From positions 737,316-801,315 of the forward strand of contig NZ_DS996359.1 in NCBI RefSeq assembly GCF_000156375.1: DNA of 64,000 bases, written 5' to 3'. The first letter of the stretch is position 1, and every line of letters starts with the position of its first letter. A model generated the notes under the pieces. That model had not been told where the DNA came from. It saw only the letters and a list, made by a program, of their open reading frames with translations, and searched no databases. The stretch is from Desulfovibrio piger ATCC 29098. Its GTDB lineage: Bacteria > Desulfobacterota > Desulfovibrionia > Desulfovibrionales > Desulfovibrionaceae. This document shows, piece after piece, positions 1-9,567 of this stretch. A program made the position numbers and the translations under genes.

Positions 1-54
1 CCGGGGCTGCTCCGCCTGGCCCGTGCCGCTGCCCGCCGCAGGGAAAGAGGCAGG

Positions 55-89
55 AAAAACAAGGGGGAAGGGGTCGGGACCCCTTCCCC
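55..89 (-). terminator. Terminator after the Rsm22-like gene
   Basis: A perfect 12-bp inverted repeat (64-75 with 78-89, loop of 2) is followed, reading leftwards, by a T-rich tract ending in five Ts at 59-55. It sits about 145 bp past the stop codon of the leftward Rsm22-like gene and would end the ASKHA-Rsm22 operon. The 140 bp between hairpin and stop shows nothing else I recognise. Confidence 0.7.
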
Positions 90-234
90 TCAGCTTTCGT
101 TGCGTGGACGTCCGTCAGGCTCCGGACGGCCGGGCACGGCCGTTGCCGGTCAAGACGGGAGGCTTGTACGGCGGCCTACGGATATGCGCATGAAGGCGCT
201 TTTGACCGTTGCGGGCACTCCGCAGGCAGGGGGC

Positions 235-2262
235 CTAGTCCTCCCCACGGCCACGGCCGCGTCCGGACGCATCGCCCTGGCGTCTGTCTCCGGAGCGCCG
301 GTCCCCGGGGCGGCGGCCATCGGGCCTGCGGTCGTTCCGGGGGAAGGCGCGGGGATCGTCGCGCCGGTCAGGACGGCCATCCTCATAGCGTCCGGGACGG
401 CGGTCCTGATGCCGGGCCGGTCTTTCCGGGGCCTCGCGCCGGTCGTCCCGGCGGGGCGGTCGGTCGCTGCCGTTGCGGCGGTCGCGGAAGGACCCGTCTT
501 GGCCGTCACGTTCGCCGGGGCGTCTGCCGAAGGGCCTGTCCCCGTATCTGTCTTCCTGCCGGTCACGGACGTTCCGGCGCGGTTCTTCGGGGCTTGCGGA
601 GCGCCCCGGTCCGCGGCTGCCGCCGGAGACGGCGGGCAGGGCCAGCAGCAGGGCGCCGCTTTTGCGGTCCCGGCGGGGCGTGCCGGGATGTTCGTCCGCC
701 TGGGCCCGGGCCGTGAGCTGCGCCCCCGAGGGCAGGGCCGCGGCATCGGGCACCACGGCCAGACCGGCGGCACAACAGGCATAGCGGGCCTGACCGCGCA
801 GACCGGGCACCACGAAGGGCGAGGAGAGCACACGCACGGGCCGGGGCTGGCGCAGCATGTCCACGGCTTCGCGGCTGTTGTCCGGGGCCTCGTCATCAAA
901 ATCGTCCATATCGTCGAACAGGCTCTCCCCGGCGGCCGGGTCGGCACGCAGCAACAGGGGGGCCAGGCTCAGGGCGCTCTTGGCCAGACCGGCGGCGGAG
1001 GACAGCTCCTGCAGCCATTGCGGCGCGCCCTCACAGTCGAAGGTGAAGTGGCACCAGCCGCGTCCGGCATGGGCATGGGCCAGCGGGCAGGGGGCCCGGT
1101 GCGTGCAGGGGGCCAGCGGCATCAGGTCGCGTTCCAGAGCGGCTTCACGCAGGCGGCTGATGGTCTTGCCGCCCAGACGGGTGCCGGGCTCCACGAAGAG
1201 GGCCGCGGGCAGCAGGGCCTCGTCGGCGCTGCCGGTCTCGTCTTCGTTCAGGGGCGCGGGCCAGCACAGGGGCTCCAGCTCGTCCAGGAGGCTTTCCAGA
1301 CGGCGCACGCCGCCGGAGCCTTCCTCGTCCTCGTCGTCTTCGCGGTTCATCTGGCGGCTCTCGGCGCTCAGTTCGTTGAGCACGTTGGCCGCCGTGAGCA
1401 GCCAGGGGCGCAGGTGGCGTTCCTGACGCTCCAGCGTGTCGGCCAGTTTGCGTTCCAGGCGCGGCATGTGCTCCAGCGAGCCCCGTTCCACACGCACCTG
1501 CCAGACGGGCTGGCCCAGGATGTCGCCCCAGGCGGCCATGACGTCACGGCCCAGTTCCATGGGCTGCACGGCATTGTCCACGGCCAGCACCTGGATGGGC
1601 AGGGCGCGCCATTCGGGACGGGCCAGCCACAGGGCCAGCGGCACGCTCAGGGGGCCGGAACCGCCGTCCAGCAGCAGGGGCGTCTGGCCTTTTTCCAGCC
1701 AGAGGCGGGGATCGGGCAGGGGCAGGGAACGGAACAGGCGCGCCAGACGCAGCACGTTCCAGGGCAGGAAATAGTACAGATAGGCACTGGTGCTGGCCGG
1801 GGAGCTCCAGTAGGGACGGTAGAGGCCGGAACGCTCACAGGTCAGCAGGCGCGAAAGGGCCTCGATGTCCGCAGGCAGGTTGCGGTAATGGGCGCTGCGC
1901 AGCGGGCGCACCGTGCGCAGGGCCTGCCCCAGGGCGTCCAGTTCCCGCCGGACCACGTCAGGCAGGGCGGGCAGTAGCTCGGATCCCATCTGCCACGGGG
2001 ACGGGCGGCCGTCACGGGGCGTGCGGGATTCCCGCTGGCCGGGACGGCTCCAGCCGGAGAACTCTTCCGGGCGCCGCCGCTCGGCCTGTTCGCCGGTAAA
2101 GGAGGAATACTGGCGGCGCGGCGCTTCGGGACGGCGGCGTCCGCGTTCGCGGTCGTTGCGGGACTCTTCATGGAAAGAACGGCGTTCCGTCGGGCGGGCC
2201 GCGGGACGGGGACCGCGAGGGGCCGGAGCTTCACCGTATTTTTTCTGTCGGATATCGGACAT
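235..2262 (-). CDS. Rsm22-family (mitoribosomal Rsm22-like) methyltransferase-fold protein with Arg-rich tail
   Basis: 675 residues. The central part resembles the Rsm22 family, putative SAM-dependent methyltransferases linked to small ribosomal subunit maturation. Visible features are a PLLLDGGSGPLSVPLALW motif-I-like segment near residue 205 and a family-type cysteine cluster near residue 395 (CTHRAPCPLAH, then WCHF and DC). The first ~90 and last ~150 residues are low complexity, rich in Arg, Asp and Gly, and end in an RGRGRG tail. That tail is longer than I would expect for the family and suggests RNA or ribosome contact. The start ATG directly follows the stop of the upstream ASKHA gene, so the two are translationally coupled. 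The enzymatic role is inferred from the family; the substrate is not known. Confidence 0.75.
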   Translation of the reverse strand: MSDIRQKKYGEAPAPRGPRPAARPTERRSFHEESRNDRERGRRRPEAPRRQYSSFTGEQAERRRPEEFSGWSRPGQRESRTPRDGRPSPWQMGSELLPALPDVVRRELDALGQALRTVRPLRSAHYRNLPADIEALSRLLTCERSGLYRPYWSSPASTSAYLYYFLPWNVLRLARLFRSLPLPDPRLWLEKGQTPLLLDGGSGPLSVPLALWLARPEWRALPIQVLAVDNAVQPMELGRDVMAAWGDILGQPVWQVRVERGSLEHMPRLERKLADTLERQERHLRPWLLTAANVLNELSAESRQMNREDDEDEEGSGGVRRLESLLDELEPLCWPAPLNEDETGSADEALLPAALFVEPGTRLGGKTISRLREAALERDLMPLAPCTHRAPCPLAHAHAGRGWCHFTFDCEGAPQWLQELSSAAGLAKSALSLAPLLLRADPAAGESLFDDMDDFDDEAPDNSREAVDMLRQPRPVRVLSSPFVVPGLRGQARYACCAAGLAVVPDAAALPSGAQLTARAQADEHPGTPRRDRKSGALLLALPAVSGGSRGPGRSASPEEPRRNVRDRQEDRYGDRPFGRRPGERDGQDGSFRDRRNGSDRPPRRDDRREAPERPARHQDRRPGRYEDGRPDRRDDPRAFPRNDRRPDGRRPGDRRSGDRRQGDASGRGRGRGED

Positions 2263-3933
2263 TCAGACTCCAAAGCGCATATGGCGCAGGTAATCGGCAT
2301 GGAAGCCGGGATCTTCGGCAACAGGGACGAGCGTGGCCGTCGCGCACCAGCGCGCCAGCGCGGGCAGGCGCCAGGGCTCGGCGGCCAGCAGGGCGGCACC
2401 ATCCAGCGAGCTGTTGCCCACGGCACGCACACGCCGCCCCATGCCGGAAGGCAAAAAGCCCAGCTCTTCCAGACAGGCAGGCGGGCAATGCTCGCCCAGG
2501 GCACCGGCCAGGGCCAGACAGGCCACATCGGACGCGGCCAGGCCGGCGGCCCGCAGCAGGGCCTCCAGTGCCTGGGAGAAGGCGGCCTTGACCTTGAGCA
2601 GTTCCTCCACGTCGGCGGCGGCCAGCCATTGCCCGTACGGCAGGGGCAGGCACAGCCCCGTCCGGGACTGCCGGGGCGGCGGGGCCACACGCCGGGCCAG
2701 CGGTGAGGTGGGCGTGCGGAAATGGCCGTCGGCATCCAGGCAGCCCAGCCGCAGCAACAGGGCCAGCAGGGAAAGATAGCCCGTGGCGCTGATGCCCTGC
2801 ACATCGGCTCCGGCGGCCAGAGGGCCGTCCACACTGTGGCAGGACAGGCCCAGGGGCGAGACCTCGAAATGGGTGATGCTCCCCGGCCCGGCCATGCGGC
2901 CGCACTGGGGCCCGATGCCTTCCAGGGCCGGGCCCAGCGGGACGCTGGCGAGCCACAGGCGCCCCTGGGCATCCACGAGGGCCAGCTCACCGTTGGTGCC
3001 CAGGTCGGCCAGCAGCAGCGGACGCGGCAGGCCGTCGGCCAGCAGGCGGAGCAGCCCGGCGCTGATGTCGCCGCCCACGAAGGGCGCGGGCAGGGGCGGG
3101 ATCAGCAGCGGCGGCAGTCCTTCCACGGACAGGCCGCAGCCGCCCGCATGGCTGCGCCGGTAGGGCGCGGCGCACAGGCCGCTGATGTCCCTGTCCAGAA
3201 AAATGTCGGTCATGGCCGTATTGGCCGCCAGTACCAGCCGTTCCACGGGGATGTCGGGCAGGGAGGCCGTCTGCTGCCGCAGCAGGGCGGCCAGATGGTC
3301 GCGCACCAGCTGCGCGAGCCGGGCCCGGCCTTCGGGCATGCTGGCCACGGCCAGCCGGGACATGATATCCGCTCCTGCTCCAGCCTGCGGGTTGAGGTCG
3401 TGCCCTTCGGCCGCCACGGACACCGGCAGGGGCGGACGGCAGAGCTGGGAAAGATCGTCAGGGGCCGGTTCTTCCCGGCCGTCGGGAACGGCCAGCAGGC
3501 GCCAGTACAGGGACGTGGTGCCCAGATCCACGGCCAGGGCCAGATGCTCCTGTGCCGGGAGGGAGGGCGCGGCCGTGGTCGTGACCGTCATTTTTTCCGG
3601 GGCGGGCACGTCAAGATGCAGTTCCGGGCCCATGGCGTCAGTTATCTGACGACGGCAGGCCAGACGCCAGCCCCGGGCCAGCAGGTCAGGGCCCAGGATC
3701 TCCTCTTCTTCCGGCAGGGGCTCGGGCGCCACGGACAGGTCATGGAAACGGACCCGGCAGCGGCCGCAACGGCCCAGGCCGGAACAAAGGGGCACGGGCG
3801 CCGCCAGCCCGCCCAGCCAGACGGCCCGGGCCAGATCGTCACCGGGGGCCGCATGGCCGCAGCGCGGGGGCGCGGCCGGGATCTCATCCTGCCCGGCGGT
3901 CGTGCGGGGCAGCTCATGGACACAAAGTTTCAT
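2263..3933 (-). CDS. ASKHA-domain protein with N-terminal [2Fe-2S] ferredoxin domain (RACo-like corrinoid-activator family)
   Basis: 556 residues from the chosen ATG. The N-terminal part carries a plant-type [2Fe-2S] pattern: CSGLGRCGRC near residue 47 and a fourth Cys in RLACRR near residue 90. An ASKHA ATPase fold follows, with phosphate-loop-like motifs VDLGTTSLYW (near 143) and LLADLGTNGELAL (near 310). This architecture is that of RACo/DUF4445 proteins, which reductively reactivate corrinoid proteins using ATP. No corrinoid methyltransferase lies next to it, so the partner is unknown. Upstream in-frame starts (ATG at 4005, TTG at 4017) are possible, but homology-like sequence begins at MKLCVHEL. 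The stop abuts the next gene's ATG. Confidence 0.75.
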   Translation of the reverse strand: MKLCVHELPRTTAGQDEIPAAPPRCGHAAPGDDLARAVWLGGLAAPVPLCSGLGRCGRCRVRFHDLSVAPEPLPEEEEILGPDLLARGWRLACRRQITDAMGPELHLDVPAPEKMTVTTTAAPSLPAQEHLALAVDLGTTSLYWRLLAVPDGREEPAPDDLSQLCRPPLPVSVAAEGHDLNPQAGAGADIMSRLAVASMPEGRARLAQLVRDHLAALLRQQTASLPDIPVERLVLAANTAMTDIFLDRDISGLCAAPYRRSHAGGCGLSVEGLPPLLIPPLPAPFVGGDISAGLLRLLADGLPRPLLLADLGTNGELALVDAQGRLWLASVPLGPALEGIGPQCGRMAGPGSITHFEVSPLGLSCHSVDGPLAAGADVQGISATGYLSLLALLLRLGCLDADGHFRTPTSPLARRVAPPPRQSRTGLCLPLPYGQWLAAADVEELLKVKAAFSQALEALLRAAGLAASDVACLALAGALGEHCPPACLEELGFLPSGMGRRVRAVGNSSLDGAALLAAEPWRLPALARWCATATLVPVAEDPGFHADYLRHMRFGV

Positions 3934-4037
3934 GCCGCCACACTGCCTCAAGGCGCCGGGCAAGGCAAGCCTCGGAGCCTTGCCCGTTTGGCCTTGTTCT
4001 TGCATTCTTTTTCGCAAACTACGGGAAATCGACAGTC

Positions 4038-4742
4038 ATGAGCAGCATACTTTCACAGGAAGAGATCGCCGCCCTGTTGCACGGCCTGCCCGCCGCCGGA
4101 GGAAAAGACGTTCCCCCGGCCGAAGCGGCCGCCCCTGCGGACGGAGAAGCACGGCTGGATGCCCTGGCCGCGCGCTGCGCCCGTCTGTGCGCCGCCAGCA
4201 TGGAGGAGCAGCGGGGGCGCCTGCTGGAGCTGACGCCGCTGCCCGTGCGCCGCCGTCCTTTCGGCAGCGTGGCGGACGGCATACGCGAAGCTTCCTGTTG
4301 CTGTGCCGTGGACCTGGAAGGGCTGGAAGAGCCCGCGCTGCTCGTGCTGGACAGGGCTTTCGTGTTCAGCCTGCTGGAAGAGTTCTTCGGCGCAGGGGGC
4401 TTCGAACGCCCGGGCCGGCGCCCCCTGACAGCGCTGGAGACCATGCTGGCCCGCAAGTTCGCGGACCGCTTTCTGGCCGCCTTCGACCTGGCCGGAAAGC
4501 CTTCGTCCTGGCATCCCCGCTGCGGCCACAGCCTGTCCCTGCCGCGTCTGGCCGTGCTGGTTCCCGATGAGCAGCCGGTCTGGCATCTGGCCTTCCGCAG
4601 CCTGCTGGGCGGACGTCCCGGGGCCCTGCACCTGTGCCTGCCCGAGGATTTCAGCACCCACCTGGCCGTACGCTCGGCCCTGCCCGGTCCCGGCCGGAAA
4701 AAAAATATCCCGGACGCGGCAGACGCATCCGGGATCGTATAG
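4038..4742 (+). CDS. FliM-like flagellar switch protein lacking the C-terminal SpoA domain
   Basis: 234 residues. The N-terminus SILSQEEIAALLHGL matches the FliM peptide that binds phospho-CheY. Residues ~45-215 follow the FliM middle (CheC-like) domain, including PALLVLDRAFVFSLLEEFFG and RPLTALETMLARKFADRFL. FliM proteins are usually ~330 residues and end in a SpoA (FliN-like) domain. Here the frame stops right after the middle domain with a short basic tail. The reading frame is otherwise clean and the codon use is normal, so this may be a genuine short paralogue rather than a recent truncation. It converges with the downstream methyltransferase gene, and no other flagellar gene is adjacent. 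Confidence 0.65.
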   Translation: MSSILSQEEIAALLHGLPAAGGKDVPPAEAAAPADGEARLDALAARCARLCAASMEEQRGRLLELTPLPVRRRPFGSVADGIREASCCCAVDLEGLEEPALLVLDRAFVFSLLEEFFGAGGFERPGRRPLTALETMLARKFADRFLAAFDLAGKPSSWHPRCGHSLSLPRLAVLVPDEQPVWHLAFRSLLGGRPGALHLCLPEDFSTHLAVRSALPGPGRKKNIPDAADASGIV

Positions 4743-4762
4743 CGGGCGTGTCTCCGGCCGGG

Positions 4763-5548
4763 CTAGCAGCCGCGTATCCAGTAGGTCTCGAAGCCGTCTT
4801 CCAGCCAGCCGTCTTCCAGATGGCGGAAATCCGCCTTGCGCAGCAACTCCCGGTATTCGTCGCGGGTACGGCGCCAGCCCCAGAACTGCTGGCGGCGGAT
4901 GCCCAAAAAGTGCAGGAAACCGCGGATGACGATCTTGAGGGCGTTGACGAAGCTGCCGATGAAGCTGTCTTCCTGCAGCAGCGAGGCCGAAAGACAGATG
5001 AGCTGGCCACCGGGCACGAGCTGTGCCCGCAGTTCGCCCAGCAGGTGCTGGAGCTCGCGGGTGGGGATGCTGTAGTCCACGGCGGAAAGATAGATGACGT
5101 CATAAAAGACGTCCGGCGGCAGGCAGGCCGGGGGCATGCCGATATACATGCGCTCGTTGGGCACATGACGGCGCAGCCAGCGCATGCTGACGGTGCTGGG
5201 CTCGTTGACGTGCAGCTCCAGCTCGTCGGCCGACATCTCTTCCACGAGACAATGTTCCATATAGCCTACGCCGCTGCCGATGGAGAGCACACGCAGCGGG
5301 CCGGAACCTTCAGGGCGCAGGGCGGCCTGTTCGCGCAGGCGCGCGGCCAGCCACTGGGCATCCTTGCGCTTGTTCTGCCGCCAGATGGCGGGCAGATCGT
5401 CCCAGTCCTTGAAGCGCCGGAACAGCTCTTCATAGAAAGTGGCGTAAAACTTGGGCTCCGCCAGATGGAAAAAAGAAATGTGCGAGAATGACGTAAAAGG
5501 GATTCCCTGCCAGCTTTCCTGATAAAAACGCCGCACATTTTCCTCCAT
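4763..5548 (-). CDS. Class I SAM-dependent methyltransferase
   Basis: 261 residues from the ATG at 5548, the point where MEENVRRFYQESW starts a compact globular sequence. Upstream in-frame sequence is Pro/Arg-rich and looks non-coding. Motif I is visible as VLSIGSGVGYMEHCL (near residue 65), followed by an acidic strand end (LHVNEPS) and a VFYDVIYLSAVDYS motif-II-like strand. The C-terminal half contains an Arg/Trp-rich stretch (RQQFWGWRRTRDEYRELL). This supports a small-molecule or lipid methyltransferase, but the substrate cannot be read from sequence. It runs convergent to the FliM-like gene with 20 bp between them, and no partner gene is obvious. Confidence 0.65.
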   Translation of the reverse strand: MEENVRRFYQESWQGIPFTSFSHISFFHLAEPKFYATFYEELFRRFKDWDDLPAIWRQNKRKDAQWLAARLREQAALRPEGSGPLRVLSIGSGVGYMEHCLVEEMSADELELHVNEPSTVSMRWLRRHVPNERMYIGMPPACLPPDVFYDVIYLSAVDYSIPTRELQHLLGELRAQLVPGGQLICLSASLLQEDSFIGSFVNALKIVIRGFLHFLGIRRQQFWGWRRTRDEYRELLRKADFRHLEDGWLEDGFETYWIRGC

Positions 5549-5903
5549 AAAAGACAAAAGAGGGGGCGGGCCGGGGCCCGCGGACGGTGGTACGGCAAAG
5601 GGGCTCCCCCTGCCGGACGCAGCGCGATGATACCCCAGCCGGGCCATCCGCGCAACGTGCCGGAGGCATTGACGGGGCCGGAAGACAAAAAAAACTCGTT
5701 CGGGGCAAAAAAAGAAAAGGCCGGGGGAAATCCCCGTCATCATTTCAGGGCAGGACGGCTTTTGGGGAGATGTCGCGGGAACGGCAGGGCCCAACAGACC
5801 TCTGTGGACCGCAGCGGGCCAGGGAGCGACGCGCGGGAGCGGCCTCCCGAAACGAAGACAAAAAGATCCCGGAGGGGCCAGGCCCCTCCGGGAAATGAGT
5901 CAG
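5549..5903. other. Intergenic stretch between the methyltransferase and pgk
   Basis: 355 bp without a convincing gene. It contains the leader of the methyltransferase gene and, near 5860-5892, the pgk terminator. Two A-rich tracts (5685-5695 and 5706-5718) lie beside a CCGG-containing block that faintly recalls the dispersed repeat described elsewhere, but the match is too weak to call. Confidence 0.5.
5860..5892 (-). terminator. pgk terminator
   Basis: A perfect 12-bp inverted repeat (5868-5879 with 5881-5892) with a one-base loop, followed on the minus strand by GATCTTTTT. It lies 12 bp beyond the pgk stop codon. Confidence 0.8.
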
Positions 5904-7076
5904 TTATTCGCCGCGATCCTGCAGGGCGGCCACGGAGGGCAGCAGTTTGCCTTCCAGCAGCTCCAGGGAGGCACCGCCGCCGGTGGAGATGTAGCCCATT
6001 TTGTCGGCCAGGCCGTAGCTTTCCACAGCGGCCACGGAGTCACCGCCGCCCACCACCACGAAGGCGGGGGAGGCCGCCAGGGCTTCGGCCAGGGCCTTGG
6101 TGCCCGCGCCGAAGGGATCGGTCTCAAAGGCGCCCACGGGGCCGTTCCAGACCACGGTGGCGGCCTTCTGCAGCAGGCCGGCGTACAGTTCCACGGTCTT
6201 GGGACCCACGTCCAGGATCATCTCGTCGGCGGGCACCTTGTCCACGTCGCAGACCGTGGCGGTCTGGCCGGGGGCCAGTTCCTTGGCCGTGACCACGTCC
6301 ACGGGCAGGGGCAGGGTCTTGCCCAGTTCCTTGGCCTTGGCCATGACCTTTTTGGCGTCGTCCACCAGCTCGGGCTCATACAGGGACGTGCCCACGCTGT
6401 AACCGGCAGCGGCCAGGAAGGTGTTGGCGATGCCGCCGCCCACGATGAGGGTGTCCACCTTGCCCAGCAGGTTGTCCAGCAGGCCCAGCTTGGTGGAGAC
6501 CTTGGAACCGCCGATGATGGCCATCAACGGACGGGCGGGAGCGTCCAGCACCTTGGCGAAGGCGTCCAGCTCGGCGGCCATGAGCGGCCCGGCGCAGGCC
6601 ACCTTGGCGGCGCGCACGGCCCCTTCGGTGGAGGAGTGGGCGCGGTGGGCGGCCCCGAAGGCGTCCATGACGTAGATGTCGCCCAGAGCGGCCAGTTTGG
6701 CGGCCAGTTCGGGATCGTTCTTCTTTTCGCCCTTGAAGAAGCGGATGTTCTCCAGCAGCACCACTTCACCGGGAGCGGCCTTGGCGGCGTCGAAGTCGGC
6801 GGCCAGCTTCACGGGACGGCCCAGCAGGCCGGAAAGGTGGGCAGCCACCGGCGCCAGGGAGAATTTTTCTTCCACCACGCCTTCGGTGGGACGGCCCAGA
6901 TGCGAGAGCAGGACCACGCCCGCGCCCTTGTCCAGCGCCATGCGGATGCCGGGCAGGGCCGCACGGATACGTTTGTCGTTGGTGATGCGGCCATCCTTCA
7001 TGGGCACGTTGAGATCCTGGCGGATGACAACGGTCTTGCCGCTGCACTCCATGTCCTGCAACAGTCTGATGGGCAT
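5904..7076 (-). CDS. pgk: Phosphoglycerate kinase
   Basis: 390 residues, the usual bacterial length. It converts 1,3-bisphosphoglycerate and ADP to 3-phosphoglycerate and ATP in cytosolic glycolysis/gluconeogenesis. Family signatures are all present: RQDLNVPMKDG near residue 19, SHLGRPTEG near 58, GGSKVSTKLG in the hinge region, and the C-terminal nucleotide loop GGGDSVAAVESYG with STGGGASLELLEG. The start is supported by AAAAAGGAGG 6 bp upstream. It is followed by its own terminator and separated from tkt by a terminator and 477 bp, so it is likely an independent transcript. Confidence 0.97.
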   Translation of the reverse strand: MPIRLLQDMECSGKTVVIRQDLNVPMKDGRITNDKRIRAALPGIRMALDKGAGVVLLSHLGRPTEGVVEEKFSLAPVAAHLSGLLGRPVKLAADFDAAKAAPGEVVLLENIRFFKGEKKNDPELAAKLAALGDIYVMDAFGAAHRAHSSTEGAVRAAKVACAGPLMAAELDAFAKVLDAPARPLMAIIGGSKVSTKLGLLDNLLGKVDTLIVGGGIANTFLAAAGYSVGTSLYEPELVDDAKKVMAKAKELGKTLPLPVDVVTAKELAPGQTATVCDVDKVPADEMILDVGPKTVELYAGLLQKAATVVWNGPVGAFETDPFGAGTKALAEALAASPAFVVVGGGDSVAAVESYGLADKMGYISTGGGASLELLEGKLLPSVAALQDRGE

Positions 7077-7553
7077 GTCTGCCTCCTTTTTGTCAGGGAA
7101 GGGATCACCGGGAAGGGCCGGGACACGGCGTCCGGTTTGTCAAAAAGATATGTTCCCCGAAGCGGAAAGTCCAGCCCGGCCCCGCAGGTCAAAGGGAATG
7201 CCGTCATCGGCAAGAGCCGCGGCCGCCGTTCCGCCTCCGAAGGGGGAGGACGGCATGGCGCGATGCCATCAAGAGAGCGTCCGTTTGTCCTGTGTGACGG
7301 CCCCCGGCAGGGGACACGGACCGGCATCTTCAGGGCTCACGGCACCATGTCCGTTATGCTGCCGGCTGACCGGTCTGCGGCGGCCCGGCACGTCCATGCG
7401 CCACCTGCGTGTCCGTCCGCTCCGGACAGGACGCAAAAAGGCCCGGGACCTTGTGGTCCCGGGCCATATTTTTATGCGCTGTTTTTGGGGAGGGGAGTGT
7501 GCCGCAAGCAGCGACCCCCAAGGCCCCCCTCAACGGATCATATCAGTCCCGCA
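7077..7553. other. Intergenic region between pgk and tkt
   Basis: 477 bp. It holds the ribosome-binding site and presumed promoter of pgk on the right side of that gene, and the tkt terminator at 7435-7465. I see no credible small gene or repeat in the rest. Confidence 0.5.
7435..7465 (-). terminator. tkt terminator
   Basis: An 11-bp perfect inverted repeat (7440-7450 with 7455-7465) with a 4-base loop, followed on the minus strand by five Ts (7439-7435). The plus-strand side also has a T-rich tract, so it may work in both directions. It lies about 90 bp past the tkt stop codon. Confidence 0.85.
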
Positions 7554-9548
7554 TTATCCCAGCAGCTGGCGGGCCATGTCGGCCAGGTGGGCGGCGGTGA
7601 AGCCGAAGTGTTCGGCCAGGGCCTTGCCCGGGCCGGAAGCGCCGAAAGTGGTCATGCCGAGCACGGCACCGTCCAGGCCCACATACTTGCGCCAGTAGTC
7701 GGCGGCAGCGGCTTCCACGGCCACGCGGGCACGCACGGCGGCGGGCAGCACGCTTTCGCGATAGACGGTATCCTGGGCGTCGAAGCGCTCGCAGCAGGGC
7801 ATGGAGACCACGCGCACCTTGCGGCCTTCGGCGGTCAGGGCCTCGGCGGCCTCAAGGGTGATGCCCACTTCGGAGCCGGTGGCCATGAGGATGAGCTCGG
7901 GGGTACCGTCGCAGTCACGCAGCACATAGCCGCCGCGGGCGATGGCCTGCACCTGGGCCTCATCACGGCTGACGAAGGGCAGGTTCTGGCGCGAGAGCGA
8001 GAGGCAGGTGGGACGGTGGGCGTTCTCCAGGGCGCACTGCCAGGCAACGGCGGTCTCCACGGTATCGCAGGGACGCCAGACATCCAGGCCGGGCATGAGG
8101 CGCAGGCCGGGCACCTGTTCGATGGGCTGGTGGGTGGGGCCGTCCTCGCCCACGCCGATGGAGTCGTGGGTGAAGACCCAGACCGCACGGGTGCCCATGA
8201 GGGCCGCCAGACGCAGGGCGTTCTTGGCGTAGTCGGAGAAGACCATGAAGGTGCCGGCGTAGGGGATGAAGCCGCCGTGCAGGGCCAGGCCGTTCATGAT
8301 GGCGCTCATGCCGAACTCGCGCACACCGTAGGCCAGATAGTTGCCGGTGCAGGTGGCGGGATCGAAGTTCACGGAATGGCTGGTCTTGGTGCCCACGGAG
8401 CCGGTCAGGTCGGCGGAGCCGCCCAGCATCTCGGGCAGGTTGCCCACCAGTTCTTCCAGGGCCTTCTTGGAGGCCACTCGGGTGGCGATGCTCTCACCGG
8501 CTTCCACGGCCTTCTTGACCATGGCGGCGGCGATGTCGGCCCAGTCGGCGGGCAGGTCGCCCTTCATGCGGCGTTCCAGTTCGGCGGCCATTTCGGGGCA
8601 GGCGGCGCGGTAGGCGTCGAAACGGGCCTGCCATTCGGCTTCGGCCTTCTTGCCGGCTTCACGGGCGTCCCAGGCGGCGGCGATGTCGTCCGGCACGGAG
8701 AAGGCGGGCTGATGCCATTCCAGAGCGGCACAGGTGGCGGCGGCCACGTCCACGCCCAGGGGCGAGCCGTGGCAGGAGGCGGAGTCGGCCTTGGAGGAAC
8801 CGAAACCGATGTGGGTCTTGCAAATGATGAGGCTGGGGTGCTCGGCGTCGGCGCGGGCTTCGGCCAGGGCGGCATCCAGGGCCTCGGCATCATGGCCGTC
8901 CACGGGACCGATGACCTGCCAGCCGTAGGCTTTGTAGCGAGCGGCCACGTCTTCGGTGAACCAGCCGTCGATTTTGCCGTCGATGGAGATGCCGTTGGAG
9001 TCGTACAGGGCGATGAGCTTGCCCAGGCCCCACACGCCGGCCAGGGAGCAGGCTTCGTGGGACACGCCTTCCATGAGGCAGCCGTCACCGAGGAACACGT
9101 AGGTGTGGTGGTCGATGACCGTGTGTTCGGGGGTGTTGAAGCGGGTGGCCAGCATCTTTTCGGCCAGGGCCATGCCCACGGCAGACGAGATGCCCTGACC
9201 CAGGGGACCGGTGGTCATTTCCACGCCGGGGGTCACGTCGCATTCGGGATGGCCGGGGGTGCGGGAGCCCAGCTGGCGGAAGTTGCGGATGTCGTCCATG
9301 CTCAGGTCGTAGCCGGTGAGATGCAGCACGGCATAGAGCAGCATGGAGGCGTGACCGTTGGACAGCACGAAGCGGTCACGATCCATCCAGCCGGGATTGG
9401 CGGGATTGTGTTTGAAGCCGTGGCGCCAGAGGGCTTCGGCCATGTCGGCCATGCCCAGGGGGGCGCCGGGATGACCGGAACGGGACTTCTCGATGGCGTC
9501 GATGGCAAGGGCGCGGATGGCGTTGGCACACTGTCTGCGGGTAGGCAT
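7554..9548 (-). CDS. tkt: Transketolase
   Basis: 664 residues, typical length. A thiamine-diphosphate enzyme of the non-oxidative pentose phosphate pathway that transfers two-carbon ketol units. Seen in order: [18 protein letters not shown] near residue 23, the TPP-binding [18 protein letters not shown] near 154, the pyrimidine-domain segment [14 protein letters not shown] near 460, and a C-terminal domain with [12 protein letters not shown]. It lies 19 bp downstream of rpe and is probably co-transcribed with it, since both enzymes interconvert pentose phosphates. Confidence 0.97.
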   Translation of the reverse strand: MPTRRQCANAIRALAIDAIEKSRSGHPGAPLGMADMAEALWRHGFKHNPANPGWMDRDRFVLSNGHASMLLYAVLHLTGYDLSMDDIRNFRQLGSRTPGHPECDVTPGVEMTTGPLGQGISSAVGMALAEKMLATRFNTPEHTVIDHHTYVFLGDGCLMEGVSHEACSLAGVWGLGKLIALYDSNGISIDGKIDGWFTEDVAARYKAYGWQVIGPVDGHDAEALDAALAEARADAEHPSLIICKTHIGFGSSKADSASCHGSPLGVDVAAATCAALEWHQPAFSVPDDIAAAWDAREAGKKAEAEWQARFDAYRAACPEMAAELERRMKGDLPADWADIAAAMVKKAVEAGESIATRVASKKALEELVGNLPEMLGGSADLTGSVGTKTSHSVNFDPATCTGNYLAYGVREFGMSAIMNGLALHGGFIPYAGTFMVFSDYAKNALRLAALMGTRAVWVFTHDSIGVGEDGPTHQPIEQVPGLRLMPGLDVWRPCDTVETAVAWQCALENAHRPTCLSLSRQNLPFVSRDEAQVQAIARGGYVLRDCDGTPELILMATGSEVGITLEAAEALTAEGRKVRVVSMPCCERFDAQDTVYRESVLPAAVRARVAVEAAAADYWRKYVGLDGAVLGMTTFGASGPGKALAEHFGFTAAHLADMARQLLG

Positions 9549-9567
9549 GATGCGGTCCTTTGTTGAG

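Noticed and set aside
5895..9566. A 1223-codon open frame on the plus strand, antisense to pgk and tkt
   Set aside because: It is the mirror of two well-supported genes in GC-rich DNA. Its translation is dominated by Gly, His, Gln and Ala with no domain, and it has no ribosome-binding site.
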